Part shown: positions 1 to 8,847 of the stretch, one piece after another
Layout: each line of letters starts with the position of its first letter
Position numbering within the stretch: position 1 is the first letter of the stretch
NCBI RefSeq assembly: GCF_007994075.1
Contig: NZ_VIWU01000001.1
Coordinates: 3,968,001-4,032,000 of the forward strand
Reading direction: 5' to 3'
DNA length: 64,000 nt
From: Pseudonocardia hierapolitana
GTDB taxonomy: Bacteria > Actinomycetota > Actinomycetes > Mycobacteriales > Pseudonocardiaceae
Notes under the pieces: model-generated
The model's database searches: none
The model's input: only the letters and a program-made list of their open reading frames with translations
Told to the model about the DNA's origin: nothing
Position numbers and translations under genes: made by a program

Positions 1-2
1 AC

Positions 3-305
3 CCCGGGTTCCGCCCGCTGTTCGACCGCGTGCACCGGCTGATCCGCGAGCAGCATCCCGACGCCGCCGTCGTCCTCTCCTACAAGATGCCGACGTACGT
101 GGTGGGCACGCGCCGGCTCCACGTCGGTGTGTGGCGGCACGGCGTGTCGCTCTACGGCTGGGGCCAGGAGGCCGTCGCCGCCTTCACCGCCCGGCACCCG
201 GAGCTCCGGACCAGCAAGGGGACGATCCAGCTGCGGCCGGCGGACGCTGCCGCCGTCTCCGACGACGAGCTCCGCAGTCTGATCCACGCCGCGTTGGGGG
301 ACTGA
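3..305 (+). CDS. DUF1801 (YdhG-like) protein, 5' end outside the window
   Basis: The frame is open from the first bases of the window (codon 1 at position 3), so the true start lies upstream. The GTG at 30 falls inside continuous homologous-looking sequence and is probably not the start. The visible 100 residues, with the run YKMPTYVVGTRRLHVGVW followed by a GTIQL motif, match the small DUF1801/YdhG fold, a family related to frataxin-like proteins whose biochemical role is not settled. The stop is TGA at 303-305. No partner gene is visible upstream. The family call is fairly safe, the function is not known. Confidence 0.7.
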   Translation, partial: PGFRPLFDRVHRLIREQHPDAAVVLSYKMPTYVVGTRRLHVGVWRHGVSLYGWGQEAVAAFTARHPELRTSKGTIQLRPADAAAVSDDELRSLIHAALGD

Positions 306-566
306 GCGGGCTCAGGAGCGCGGTGAGGTAGCGCATCGCAGGGCCCCGGAAGAACCCGCTGATGTCGGCGGCCGACGCCGCGGTGCCGGAGAGGCACAGA
401 TCGTCGAGGACGCTGCGACTCCCTACCGGGGCCGTGCTGGGTCCGGTCGGTGCGCAGCTCGCCGGGCTCGGCGGGGGCCGTCGTGCTCGTGGTCGGGGTT
501 CTGGTCACCGTGCTGGTCGTGCCACGGACGGGTCCCGGGTGCCTCCGTGTGTGCTCTGATGCGCAG

Positions 567-1556
567 GTGCCTCCAGCACCGGGCGCCGTCGCCGCGCGGC
601 TGGCCATCGACGCCGACCCGGCCGTCCGCGTGCTCGCCCGCCGCGACCTGCTCGGCGAGCCCGCCCCGGACGGCGACGTACTGCTGAGCCCGATCGTGCG
701 CGGGCTGCTGGCCGGTCTCGAGGACACGCGCGTGCCGGCACGCCCGTACGCCAAGTGGACCGGGGCGCACTGGCGGCTCGTCTCGCTCGTGGAGCTGGGG
801 ATCCCGGCCGGGTACGAGCCGGCCGTGCGGGCGGCGGAGACCGTGCTCGACTGCTGGGCCGCGCCGGATCGGCTCGCCGGTGTCCTGGTGGTGGACGGCC
901 TGCGCCGCATGCACGCGTCGCAGGAGGGGAACGCGGTGGCGGTCGCCTGCCGGCTCGGCATGGCGGCCGACGAGCGGGTGGCGCGGCTGGTCGAGCACCT
1001 CGTCGGCGGGCAGTGGCCGGACGGCGGCTGGAACTGCGACCGCCGCCCCGCGGCCCACCGGTCGTCGGTGCACGAGACGCTGCCCGCGCTGTGGGGCCTG
1101 TCCGAGTACGCGACGGCGACGGGTGACGCGCGGAGCCGGCGCGCCGCCACGGCGGCGGCCGAGGTCCTGCTGGCGCGCCACGTCGTCTTCGCGGCCGGCA
1201 CCGACCGGCCGTTGCACCGGTCGGTGGTCGACCTGCACTACCCGCCGTACTGGCACTACGACGTGCTGCAGGCGCTCGTCGTGCTCGACCGGGCCGGTTG
1301 CCGGGACGACCCGCGTACCGACCGGGCCCGGCGGGTGGTGGCCGGCAAGCAGCGCGAGGACGGTGGCTGGCGCGCCGTGCGGCCGTGGTGGCGGCGGCCG
1401 GGCTCGGCGGGTCTGGTGGAGGCCGTCGACTGGGGCGACGTGGCGCACCAGATGGTGACGCTGAACGCGCTGCGCGTCACTGCCCCGGCGGCCGGTAGGA
1501 CTCCCGTGCGCTCGCGGCCTTCTCCAGCACCGCCGGCAGGTCGTCCGGCGAGATGA
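567..1556 (+). CDS. QW-repeat (squalene cyclase/prenyltransferase-like) alpha/alpha-barrel protein
   Basis: This is a protein of about 329 residues with two QW-type repeats, GGQWPDGGWNC and KQREDGGWRA, the hallmark of the alpha/alpha toroid of squalene-hopene cyclases and protein prenyltransferases. It is much shorter than a triterpene cyclase (over 600 residues) and I see no DxDD motif, so it is probably a single-toroid relative without known chemistry. The start is uncertain: GTG at 567 gives a compact domain, while GTG at 450 would add 39 residues containing a hydrophobic stretch. The last 80 bases overlap the convergent GYD gene, and the tail beyond about residue 305 looks low-complexity (Pro/Arg rich). 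Confidence 0.6.
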   Translation: MPPAPGAVAARLAIDADPAVRVLARRDLLGEPAPDGDVLLSPIVRGLLAGLEDTRVPARPYAKWTGAHWRLVSLVELGIPAGYEPAVRAAETVLDCWAAPDRLAGVLVVDGLRRMHASQEGNAVAVACRLGMAADERVARLVEHLVGGQWPDGGWNCDRRPAAHRSSVHETLPALWGLSEYATATGDARSRRAATAAAEVLLARHVVFAAGTDRPLHRSVVDLHYPPYWHYDVLQALVVLDRAGCRDDPRTDRARRVVAGKQREDGGWRAVRPWWRRPGSAGLVEAVDWGDVAHQMVTLNALRVTAPAAGRTPVRSRPSPAPPAGRPAR

Positions 1557-1809
1557 GCTCGCGCGTCTCCATGTGCGAGAACGCCCCGCTGCTGTTCACG
1601 GCGATGGCGACGGCGGCAGCGGCGTTCCGGTCCGGGACGTCGAAGACGACGAACCCGTCGCGTTCACCGAACATGAAGTACATCGACTCCAGAGATCCGC
1701 CGACGGCGGACGCGAGATCCCGGACCGCGGCCGTGCGGTCCCCCGGCTTCATCAGCATCTGGTTCCACGTCTCCGGCTTGTAGCTGAAGAACGCTGCGAA
1801 CTTGGTCAT
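1477..1809 (-). CDS. GYD domain protein
   Basis: This 110-residue protein starts MTKFAAFFSYKPETWNQM and carries the run GERDGFVVFDVPDRNAAAAV. Both fit the GYD domain family (PF08734), small ferredoxin-like alpha/beta proteins of unknown role. The ATG at 1807-1809 was chosen because GGAGGG lies 6 bases upstream on the minus strand; the frame stays open further upstream but without a comparable ribosome site. It lies downstream of the SDR gene on the same strand (gap 73 bp), so the two may be co-transcribed. Its 3' end overlaps the convergent QW-repeat gene. Confidence 0.75.
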   Translation of the reverse strand: MTKFAAFFSYKPETWNQMLMKPGDRTAAVRDLASAVGGSLESMYFMFGERDGFVVFDVPDRNAAAAVAIAVNSSGAFSHMETRELISPDDLPAVLEKAASARESYRPPGQ

Positions 1810-1882
1810 GGCGACCCTCCTCCGCGCCGATGAGCCGGTCAGTTCACCACCGCTCCTCGTGTCTGTCGAGCGGCCGAACGGC

Positions 1883-2668
1883 TCAGGTCTCATGCGCTTC
1901 CGGGTCTCGGGCGAGCACCGAACGGCCGCCGTCCACCGGCACCGTGGCGCCGGTGACGTACGAGGCGTCGTCGGACAGCAGGTGCGCGATCACCGACGCC
2001 ACCTCCGCCGCCGCCCCGACCCGGCCGAGCGGGTGGATCCTCCGCATCTCCTCCTCGACGTGCGCGGCGCCGGAGTGACCGAGATCGTCGAGGTACGCCT
2101 CGTACCGCTCGGTGGCGATCGAGCCGAGCGCCACGGCGTTCACCCGCACGCCGCGCGGCCCGTACTCGACGGCGAGCGCGCGCGTGAGGCCCTCGATCGC
2201 CGCCTTCGCGGTGACGTAGGGGGTGCAGCCCGGCACGGCGCGCTGGGCCTGGTGGGAGGAGACGTTGACGATCGCGCCGCCGGTGCCCGCCGCGAGGAAC
2301 CGGCGCACCGCGGTGGTGGCGCCGACGACGGCCGGGGCGAGGTTGGTGTGGACGAGGTCGAGTACCTCGCGCGCCGGTGCGGTGTGCACCGACGCGTCGC
2401 GGAAGACGGCGGCGTTGTTGACCCAGCCCGTGAGCGGCGCGGCGTGCTCGGCGCGATCGGCGGCCGCCTCGGTGACGGCCTCGTCGGCGGCGCTGCCCGC
2501 TACGCCGGCGGCGCGGGGATGGGCGGCGAGCCAGTCGAGGGCGCCCGCATCGAGCTCGATCGCGACCACGTGCGCACCGTCGCGCAGAAGCCGTTCGACG
2601 ACCGCCCTGCCGACGCCGCGACCGCCTCCGGTGACGACGACGGACCGGGGCGCGCTGGTGGGTGGCAC
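1883..2668 (-). CDS. SDR family NAD(P)-dependent oxidoreductase
   Basis: A classical short-chain dehydrogenase of 261 residues, the usual family length. Visible motifs are the cofactor loop TGGGRGVGR (residues 13-21), the structural NNAAV (84-88), a catalytic Ser at about 137-138 in VNVSSHQ, and the catalytic pair YVTAK (Tyr151, Lys155). A Gly-rich C-terminal SYVTGATVPVDGG segment is typical of the family. Substrate cannot be told from sequence. The start ATG at 2668 is followed by the expected short N-terminal lead-in to the first beta strand. It is transcribed divergently from ectA, sharing a 231-bp intergenic region. Confidence 0.85.
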   Translation of the reverse strand: MPPTSAPRSVVVTGGGRGVGRAVVERLLRDGAHVVAIELDAGALDWLAAHPRAAGVAGSAADEAVTEAAADRAEHAAPLTGWVNNAAVFRDASVHTAPAREVLDLVHTNLAPAVVGATTAVRRFLAAGTGGAIVNVSSHQAQRAVPGCTPYVTAKAAIEGLTRALAVEYGPRGVRVNAVALGSIATERYEAYLDDLGHSGAAHVEEEMRRIHPLGRVGAAAEVASVIAHLLSDDASYVTGATVPVDGGRSVLARDPEAHET

Positions 2669-2791
2669 GGGGTCAGCCTAGCGGGGTGTGATCGTCGTTG
2701 CGATTTCGTGATCTGCACCTGAAACAGTGTCGTCAACCCCGCGTTCGAGGCGGCGAAATCGCCCTCTGACCTGGCGGAACAGTACCGTCCC

Positions 2792-2819
2792 CAATAGCGT
2801 TGATCGCCAAACGCTATTG
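2792..2819. promoter_or_regulatory. Perfect 10-bp inverted repeat upstream of ectA
   Basis: CAATAGCGTT and AACGCTATTG are perfect inverted repeats separated by 8 bases, in an unusually AT-rich patch of the 2669-2899 gap. A second AT-rich run with CATACTTTA follows at 2832-2840. The repeat is 81 bp upstream of the chosen ectA start and fits a dimeric regulator site or part of the osmotically controlled ect promoter. The regulator is unknown, and no EctR-like MarR gene lies beside the operon. Confidence 0.5.
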
Positions 2820-2899
2820 TGATAGCGCTCACATACTTTACCGATGCGGACCATGCCGAGATCGGCGGCCCAGTTTCCCGCCTGTTAAGTTCCTGGGAC

Positions 2900-3424
2900 A
2901 TGGCCGCACCTGTTGGATCCCCCGACCGCACACGTCCAAACATCGGGGAACAGCTGACGATCGGTCACCCGGAGGTCGCCGACGGGGTCGCGTGCTGGCG
3001 CCTGGCGGAGGCCACCGGGGTTCTCGATCTGAACTCCCGATACGCCTACCTGTTGTGGTGTCGTGATTTCGCCGCCACGTCGGTGGTGGCGCGCCACGAC
3101 GGGAACGTGGTCGGGTTCGTCACCGGGTTCCGTCGGCCGGAGGAGCCGTCCGCGCTGGTCGTCTGGCAGGTCGGCGTGGACGCCGCGGTGCGCGGTCAAG
3201 GCGTGGCCGCGGCGATGCTCGACGCGCTGTTCGACCGCGTGCCCGGGGTGGATCACCTCGAGGCCACCGTCACCCCCGACAACACCGGGTCGATCGCCCT
3301 CTTCAGCCGATTCGCCGAGCGGCGTGCCGCTCCGGTGCGGCACAGCGAGCTGTTCGGCGCAGAACTGCTCGGCGACGGCCACGCACCAGAGATCTTGTTT
3401 CGGATCGGACCGGTCCACCGCTGA
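2900..3424 (+). CDS. ectA: L-2,4-diaminobutyrate N-gamma-acetyltransferase (ectoine synthesis step 2)
   Basis: EctA acetylates diaminobutyrate using acetyl-CoA in the cytoplasm. The 174-residue GNAT protein has the EctA hallmark LDLNSRYAYLLWCRDF (residues 42-57) and the acetyl-CoA loop VRGQGVA (97-103). ATG at 2900 gives the normal family length. The frame is open upstream to 2819, but that stretch holds the AT-rich promoter region and does not resemble EctA. It is first in ectABC, 38 bp ahead of ectB. Identification is firm from sequence plus context. Confidence 0.93.
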   Translation: MAAPVGSPDRTRPNIGEQLTIGHPEVADGVACWRLAEATGVLDLNSRYAYLLWCRDFAATSVVARHDGNVVGFVTGFRRPEEPSALVVWQVGVDAAVRGQGVAAAMLDALFDRVPGVDHLEATVTPDNTGSIALFSRFAERRAAPVRHSELFGAELLGDGHAPEILFRIGPVHR

Positions 3425-3462
3425 CCTGACGATCACTTCGACCGTTTCGCAGGGAGAGGCCC

Positions 3463-4731
3463 GTGGAAACGACCGTCTTCGACGACCTGGAGTCCGAGGT
3501 CCGCAGTTACTGCCGCAGCTGGCCGGTGGTATTCGACACCGCCAAGGGGTCGCGGATCACCGACATCGACGGCAAAAACTATCTGGATTTCTTCGCCGGC
3601 GCCGGCGCGCTCAACTACGGGCACAACCCGCCGGAGCTCAAAGCACCGCTCATGGAGTACCTCGCGCGGGACGGCATCACCCACGGCCTCGACATGTACA
3701 CCGTGGCCAAGGGTGAGTTCCTGCGGACGTTCGAGGACGTCGTGCTGAAACCGCGGGGGCTCGACTACAAGGTCCAGTTCCCCGGGCCGACCGGCGCCAA
3801 CACCGTCGAGTCGGCCCTCAAGCTGGCGCGCAAGATCACCGGTCGCGAGTCGATGATCAACTTTACGAACGGGTTCCACGGCATGACGCTGGGTGCCCTG
3901 TCCGTCACCGGGAACTCGATGAAACGCGGTGGGGCCGGTGTCCCGCTCGTACACGCCACCCCGATGCCGTTCGACAACTACTTCGACGGCACGGTCCCGG
4001 ACTTCCTGTGGTTCGAGAAGCTGCTCGGCGACGCGGGCAGCGGCCTGAACGAGCCCGCAGGCGTCATCGTCGAGACGGTGCAGGGCGAGGGCGGCATCAA
4101 CCCGGCCCGCGTCGAGTGGCTGCAGGCGCTGGAGGACCTGTGCCGGCGCAACGGCTTGATCCTGATCGTGGACGACGTGCAGATGGGCGTCGGCCGCACC
4201 GGCCCGTTCTTCTCGTTCGAGGCCGCAGGCATCAAACCCGACATCGTCTGCCTGTCGAAGTCGATCAGCGGCTACGGCCTCCCGATGGCCCTCACGCTCA
4301 TCAAGCCCGAGCTCGACCAGTGGGGGCCCGGCGAGCACAACGGCACGTTCCGCGGGCACAACCCCGCGTTCGTGACCGCCACCGCCGCGCTGCGCGAGTT
4401 CTGGACCGACGACACCCTCGAACGCTCCACCATCGCCAAGGGGGAGCGGGTGGCCGAGGCCCTCGCCGCGCTGGCGGCGGCCTCGGAAGGTGTGGAGCTC
4501 ACGCCGAAGGGGCGCGGCCTCGCCCGCGGCCTGTCCTTCTCCCAGCCCGAGCTCGCCGCCAAGGCGTGCGCCGCGGCGTTCGAACGGGGGCTGATCATCG
4601 AGACCGCAGGCCCCACCGACGAGGTCATGAAACTCATGCCCCCGCTCACGATCACCGACGCCGAGCTGGAGGAGGGACTGGCCGTCGTCAGCGAGTCCGT
4701 CCGCGCCGTGACCGAAGGGATGTCCGCGTGA
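3463..4731 (+). CDS. ectB: Diaminobutyrate--2-oxoglutarate transaminase (ectoine synthesis step 1)
   Basis: EctB converts aspartate semialdehyde and glutamate to 2,4-diaminobutyrate. This class III PLP aminotransferase has 422 residues, normal for EctB. Visible signatures are [18 protein letters not shown], the cofactor-binding [12 protein letters not shown], and the PLP lysine in [10 protein letters not shown] (Lys266). The start is GTG at 3463, preceded by the strong ribosome site AGGGAGAGG. The stop TGA overlaps the ectC start (GTGA at 4728-4731), so EctB and EctC are translationally coupled. Confidence 0.95.
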   Translation: METTVFDDLESEVRSYCRSWPVVFDTAKGSRITDIDGKNYLDFFAGAGALNYGHNPPELKAPLMEYLARDGITHGLDMYTVAKGEFLRTFEDVVLKPRGLDYKVQFPGPTGANTVESALKLARKITGRESMINFTNGFHGMTLGALSVTGNSMKRGGAGVPLVHATPMPFDNYFDGTVPDFLWFEKLLGDAGSGLNEPAGVIVETVQGEGGINPARVEWLQALEDLCRRNGLILIVDDVQMGVGRTGPFFSFEAAGIKPDIVCLSKSISGYGLPMALTLIKPELDQWGPGEHNGTFRGHNPAFVTATAALREFWTDDTLERSTIAKGERVAEALAALAAASEGVELTPKGRGLARGLSFSQPELAAKACAAAFERGLIIETAGPTDEVMKLMPPLTITDAELEEGLAVVSESVRAVTEGMSA

Positions 4732-5138
4732 TCGTCCGGACGATCGAGGAGATCACCGACACCGAGCGCGACGTCAAGACCGAGCACTGGCGGAGCAAGC
4801 GCATCGTGCTGGCCGGCGACGGCGTCGGGTTCTCGCTGCACGAGACCGTGCTCGAGGCCGGTTCGGTCAACGACTTCTGGTACGCCAACCACATCGAGGC
4901 GGTCTGGATCATCGAGGGCGAGGGCGAGCTCCTCGACAAGGACAACGACGTGACCTACCAGCTCGGGCCGGGCTCGGTCTACGTCCTGAACGGCCACGAG
5001 CACCACCAGCTGCGCCCGCGGACGCAGATGCGCACGGTGTGCGTGTTCAACCCGCCGGTGACCGGTCGCGAGGTGCACGACGAGAACGGCGTGTACCCGC
5101 TGATCGTCGAGCCCGCACCGGCGGCGGAGGCCTCCTGA
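4728..5138 (+). CDS. ectC: L-ectoine synthase
   Basis: EctC closes the ring of N-gamma-acetyl-diaminobutyrate to give the compatible solute ectoine. The 136-residue cupin begins [16 protein letters not shown] and contains the family core WIIEGEGEL and [14 protein letters not shown], including the metal-binding histidines. The GTG start overlaps the ectB stop. No hydroxylase gene (ectD) follows. Instead a perfect 16-bp hairpin terminator closes the operon 20 bp after the stop, so this locus makes ectoine but does not itself encode hydroxyectoine synthesis. Confidence 0.95.
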   Translation: MIVRTIEEITDTERDVKTEHWRSKRIVLAGDGVGFSLHETVLEAGSVNDFWYANHIEAVWIIEGEGELLDKDNDVTYQLGPGSVYVLNGHEHHQLRPRTQMRTVCVFNPPVTGREVHDENGVYPLIVEPAPAAEAS

Positions 5139-5158
5139 GGGAGGTCGCCGCGCCGGTC

Positions 5159-5196
5159 GCGAACGGCTGCCGCCACGCAGGGCGGCAGCCGTTCGC
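5159..5196 (+). terminator. ectABC terminator hairpin
   Basis: GCGAACGGCTGCCGCC at 5159-5174 and its exact reverse complement at 5181-5196 form a perfect 16-bp stem around a 6-base loop (ACGCAG). No T-tract follows, as is usual for actinobacterial terminators. It separates ectABC from the acyl-CoA operon that begins at 5215. Confidence 0.85.
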
Positions 5197-5214
5197 CCGG
5201 TCGAGGGAGGTGTC

Positions 5215-6855
5215 ATGAACCAGGAGTGGCTGGAGGGCCTCGTGCTCGGCGACGTGCTCAGGTCGCGGGCCGAGACCCACGGGGACGCGGCGTTCCTGAA
5301 GTTCCGCGACGGCGAGCTGTCCTTCGCCGAGGTGGACGTCGCCGCCGACAGGTACGCGAACGGGTTCGCCGCCGAGGGCGTGGGTCGCGGCCACCACGTG
5401 GCGGTGATGCTGCCGAACTGCCCCGAGTTCGTGCCGGTGATCGTCGCGCTCGCGCGGCTCGGCGCGGTCGCGGTGCCGGTGAACACGGCGTACCGCGGGG
5501 AGCTGCTGCGGCACGTGCTGGACAGCGCCGACGTCTCGACGCTGCTGATCGACGCCGAGTTCACCGATCGGCTCCCGGAGGTGCTGCCGGTGGTCCCCCG
5601 GCCGATCCGGGTGATCGTCCGCGGGCAGGAGCCCTCGCTCGCCGTGCTCGGTGACGGCACGATCCCGATGTCGCGCCTGCTCGCGCACGGCGCCGACCCG
5701 GTGCAGGGCGGCGCGCGGTTCTCCGACCTGCAGGCGATCATGTACACGTCCGGCACCACGGGCCGTTCCAAGGGCGCGATGGTGCCGCACGCGTTGGCCA
5801 TGGCCTGCGCGTACGACTCGCTGGACTTCCTCGACAGGTGGGGGAAGACGACGTACTGCCCGTTGCCGCTCTTCCACGCAGCCGGGCTGTGGGACGGCGT
5901 GTTCTCGTCGCTGCTGTCGGGCAGCCCGATCGGCATCGTGGAGCGGTTCAGCGCCTCGCGGTTCTGGGACGACGTGCGGTACTTCGACGCCCAGGTCACG
6001 ATGAGCGTGTTCGCGATGATCCCGATCCTGCTGAGCGCGCCGGCCGGGCCCCGGGACCACGACCACCCCCTCGAGACGTTCTACATGGGCAAGTCCGCGC
6101 TCGACGCGCCGCTGCTCGAACGCTTCGGGGTCCGCTCGGCCGAGACCTACACCAGCACCGAGGTCGGCATCGCCACCGGCAGCCCGTACGGGCAGTGGCG
6201 CCTCGGCTCGATGGGACAGGCCCACGCGGAACGCTTCGAGGTCGCGGTCGTCGACGAGGACGACCGCGAGGTCCCGGCAGGCGAGCCGGGCGAGCTCGTG
6301 GTGCGGCCCAAGCAGCCGTTCGTGATCACCACCGGCTACTACGGCATGCCAGAGGCCACGGCGCGGGCGTTCCGCAACATGTGGTTCCACACCGGCGACC
6401 GGGCGTGGCGCGACGACGACGGCTACTTCTACTTCCTCGACCGGATCGCCGACGCCATCCGCAGGCGCGGCGAGAACATCTCGGCGTTCGACATCGAGTG
6501 CGAGGTCAACCTGCACCCGGAAATCGTCGAGTCCGCGGCGTTCGGCGTGCCGTCCGAGCTGGGCGAGGAGGACGTCAAGCTGGCGGTGGTGCGCGCGCCG
6601 GGGAGCGACCTGTCGGCGCCCGGGCTGGCCGCGTACTGCGCAGCCAAGCTGCCGTCGTTCATGGTGCCGCGCTACATCGAGTTCGTCGGCGAGCTGCCGC
6701 GCACCCCGACCGACAAGGTGGCCAAGCACGAGCTGCGCGCCAGGGGTGACCAGGGCATCACGCCGGGTACGTGGGACCGGGAGCAGGCCGCGCCGAGCAC
6801 GCGGGCGAGCCAGGCATCCGCGGCCGCGGAGGCGACCCCGGGAAGGACGGCATGA
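5215..6855 (+). CDS. AMP-dependent acyl-CoA synthetase/ligase
   Basis: Activates a carboxylic acid to its CoA thioester through an acyl-adenylate. The 546-residue protein has the AMP/P-loop signature YTSGTTGRSKGAM (about residues 177-189), the adenylate motif TYTSTEVG, WFHTGDRAW, the hinge region DRIADAIRRRGENIS and the C-terminal PTDKVAKHELR lysine motif near residue 501. The general shape resembles the carnitine/crotonobetaine-CoA ligase (CaiC-like) and FadD groups. Substrate is unknown. AGGGAGG precedes the ATG. Its stop overlaps the next start (ATGA), making it the first gene of a five-gene catabolic operon. The last 40 or so residues are Ala/Pro-rich and may be a non-conserved tail. Confidence 0.88.
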   Translation: MNQEWLEGLVLGDVLRSRAETHGDAAFLKFRDGELSFAEVDVAADRYANGFAAEGVGRGHHVAVMLPNCPEFVPVIVALARLGAVAVPVNTAYRGELLRHVLDSADVSTLLIDAEFTDRLPEVLPVVPRPIRVIVRGQEPSLAVLGDGTIPMSRLLAHGADPVQGGARFSDLQAIMYTSGTTGRSKGAMVPHALAMACAYDSLDFLDRWGKTTYCPLPLFHAAGLWDGVFSSLLSGSPIGIVERFSASRFWDDVRYFDAQVTMSVFAMIPILLSAPAGPRDHDHPLETFYMGKSALDAPLLERFGVRSAETYTSTEVGIATGSPYGQWRLGSMGQAHAERFEVAVVDEDDREVPAGEPGELVVRPKQPFVITTGYYGMPEATARAFRNMWFHTGDRAWRDDDGYFYFLDRIADAIRRRGENISAFDIECEVNLHPEIVESAAFGVPSELGEEDVKLAVVRAPGSDLSAPGLAAYCAAKLPSFMVPRYIEFVGELPRTPTDKVAKHELRARGDQGITPGTWDREQAAPSTRASQASAAAEATPGRTA

Positions 6856-8078
6856 ACTGGGAGGACACCCCTGAGCAGGCGGCGTTCCGCGAGGAGGTGC
6901 GCGCGTTCGTCCGCGACCGGTTCCCGGCCACGTACACGCCGGACCCGGACGCCGAGCAGAGCCTCGAGCCGGAGGACGTCTGGGGCTACAACTGGGCGGT
7001 CGACCGCAACAGCCCGGATGCGGCGCGCCGGGAGGGCGCCCGCGCGTGGGCGGCCGCGCTCGCGGAACGCGGCTGGATCACGCCGCACTGGCCGGTGGAG
7101 TACGGCGGCGCCGGCCTGTCGGCGATGGAGGAGTTCATCCTCCAGGAGGAGATGATGCGGGCGCGGGTGCCGACGGTGAACGGCATCGGCGCCTTCCTGC
7201 TCGGTCCCACCCTGCTCGCCCACGGCACCGAGGCGCAGCGCGCCGAGCACCTGCCGCCGATCGCCCGCGGTGAGCGCACGTGGGCGCAGGGCTTCTCCGA
7301 GCCCGGCGCGGGCTCCGACCTGGCCGGCCTTCGCACGAGGGCGGTGCGCGACGGCGACCACTACGTGGTGGACGGGCAGAAGGTCTGGACCTCGCTCGGC
7401 CACCACGCCGACTGGCTGTTCGTGCTGGTCCGCACCGATCCGGACGCGGCGCCGAAGCACCGCGGGATCACATTCCTGCTCGTCGACGTCGACACGCCCG
7501 GCGTCACGGTCCGCCCGATCCGCGACATCCGCGGCGACGCGCCGTTCTCGGAGATCTTCTTCGAGGGTGCCCGCGTGCCCGTCGCCAACCGGGTCGGGGA
7601 GGAGAACCGGGGCTGGTACGTGGCGATGGACGCGCTCAGCTTCGAACGGGCCGGGATCGGGGCCACGATCAAGTACGAGCAGGCGATCGCCCGCCTCGTC
7701 GAGCACATCGGCACGCCCGAGGGGCGGGAGCACCTGCGGGAGGGCTGGGAGCGCGGCGCCCGGCAGGAGATCGCGCGGCGCTACGTCGAGATGCGGGTGC
7801 TGTACAACATCGCCCGCTACAGCGTGACCAACCCGGTGCCGGGCTACGAGGCCTCGGTCAACCAGCTCTTCAGCGCCGAGCTGCACCAGCGGCTCGCCCG
7901 CACCGGCGCCCACGTGTTCGGCCGGCACGGATTGCTGTGGCAGCGCCGGGACGCCCCGCTGGGCGCCGCCTTCACCCACATGCGCATGGACTCCGTGGCC
8001 GCCACCTTCCTCGGCGGCGCGTCGGAGATCCAGCGCAACGTCATCGCCACGCGGGGCCTCGGCCTGCCCCGTTCCTAG
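6852..8078 (+). CDS. Acyl-CoA dehydrogenase (first of two)
   Basis: A flavoprotein of 408 residues that should oxidise an acyl-CoA at the alpha-beta bond. Features include the N-terminal helical FREEVRAFVRDRFP, the FAD/substrate signature GFSEPGAGSDLAGL, the beta-domain GQKVWTSLGHHADW and the C-terminal GASEIQRNVIATRGLGLPR. The start ATG overlaps the ligase stop. Together with the partner at 9803 it may form an alpha2beta2 enzyme, as two adjacent unlike FadE genes do in actinobacterial steroid and cyclic-acid degradation; that pairing is inferred from context only. Confidence 0.9.
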   Translation: MNWEDTPEQAAFREEVRAFVRDRFPATYTPDPDAEQSLEPEDVWGYNWAVDRNSPDAARREGARAWAAALAERGWITPHWPVEYGGAGLSAMEEFILQEEMMRARVPTVNGIGAFLLGPTLLAHGTEAQRAEHLPPIARGERTWAQGFSEPGAGSDLAGLRTRAVRDGDHYVVDGQKVWTSLGHHADWLFVLVRTDPDAAPKHRGITFLLVDVDTPGVTVRPIRDIRGDAPFSEIFFEGARVPVANRVGEENRGWYVAMDALSFERAGIGATIKYEQAIARLVEHIGTPEGREHLREGWERGARQEIARRYVEMRVLYNIARYSVTNPVPGYEASVNQLFSAELHQRLARTGAHVFGRHGLLWQRRDAPLGAAFTHMRMDSVAATFLGGASEIQRNVIATRGLGLPRS

Positions 8079-8086
8079 GAGGACAC

Positions 8087-8833
8087 ATGACCGAAGGACT
8101 GGACGTCGCGGTCAAGGACCGCGTCTGCTGGATCACCCTCGACCGGCCGAAGAAGCTCAACTCCCTGACCCCGGAGATGATGCACGGCCTGCGGAAGGTC
8201 TTCACCGACATCGACGACGACCCCGAGGTCTGCGTCGCGGTGCTGCAAGGGGCGGGCGAGAAGGGGTTCTGCGCCGGCATGGACCTGGACTGGTCGGAGT
8301 CGCTCACCAAGGCCGACCGGATCGAGCAGGGCCGGCTCGGCGAGAAGACGTTCTCGATGATGGAGCGGCTCTCGATCCCGGTGTTCGCCGCGGTGCGCGG
8401 CTACGCCGTCGGCGGCGGGCTGGAGCTGGCACTGGGTGCGGACTTCATCGTCTGCGCGGACAACGCGAAGATGGGACTGGTGGAGATCACCCTCTCCGCC
8501 CGGCCGCCGCACCAGCCGAAGTTCATGGACGGCAAGGAGGACCCGGACCAGCCCGAGGTGGGCGGCAGTGCGCCCGGCTGGGGCGGGCTCAAGCGGCTGC
8601 CGGCCCGGGTCGGGATGGCGCGGGCCAAGGAGATGCTCTTCACGGGCGTGCAGCTCGACGCGCAGCGCGCGCTGCAGATCGGCCTGGTCAACGACGTGTT
8701 CCCGGCCGACGAGTTCGACGAGAAGGTGGCCGCGCTCGCCGAGCGGATCGCGGCGATGAACCGCTACAACCTCCGCCTGGTCAAGGAGCTGGTGACGGCC
8801 GGCTACGACTGGATCGAGCCGCACCCCAGCTGA
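8087..8833 (+). CDS. Enoyl-CoA hydratase/isomerase family protein with an insertion
   Basis: A 248-residue crotonase. The oxyanion loop GFCAGMDLDWS, the first catalytic Glu position in AVGGGLELALGAD and the second in GLVEITL (near residue 133) are present. Between the second Glu and the usual GGxxRLPR element there is an extra segment of about 25 residues (about 137-161), rich in Pro, Asp and Lys, that I do not recognise from standard hydratases. It may be a hydratase, an isomerase or a ring-opening hydrolase. The ribosome site AGGAGG precedes the ATG by 5 bases; the gene sits 8 bp after the dehydrogenase. Confidence 0.85.
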   Translation: MTEGLDVAVKDRVCWITLDRPKKLNSLTPEMMHGLRKVFTDIDDDPEVCVAVLQGAGEKGFCAGMDLDWSESLTKADRIEQGRLGEKTFSMMERLSIPVFAAVRGYAVGGGLELALGADFIVCADNAKMGLVEITLSARPPHQPKFMDGKEDPDQPEVGGSAPGWGGLKRLPARVGMARAKEMLFTGVQLDAQRALQIGLVNDVFPADEFDEKVAALAERIAAMNRYNLRLVKELVTAGYDWIEPHPS

Positions 8834-8847
8834 GGAGTCACGAGAAG

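Noticed and set aside
306..450. A minus-strand open stretch (SRSVLDDLCLSGTAASAADI and following)
   Set aside because: Codon use looks plausible but no start codon or homology is evident. Without a start or family match it is not supported as a gene.
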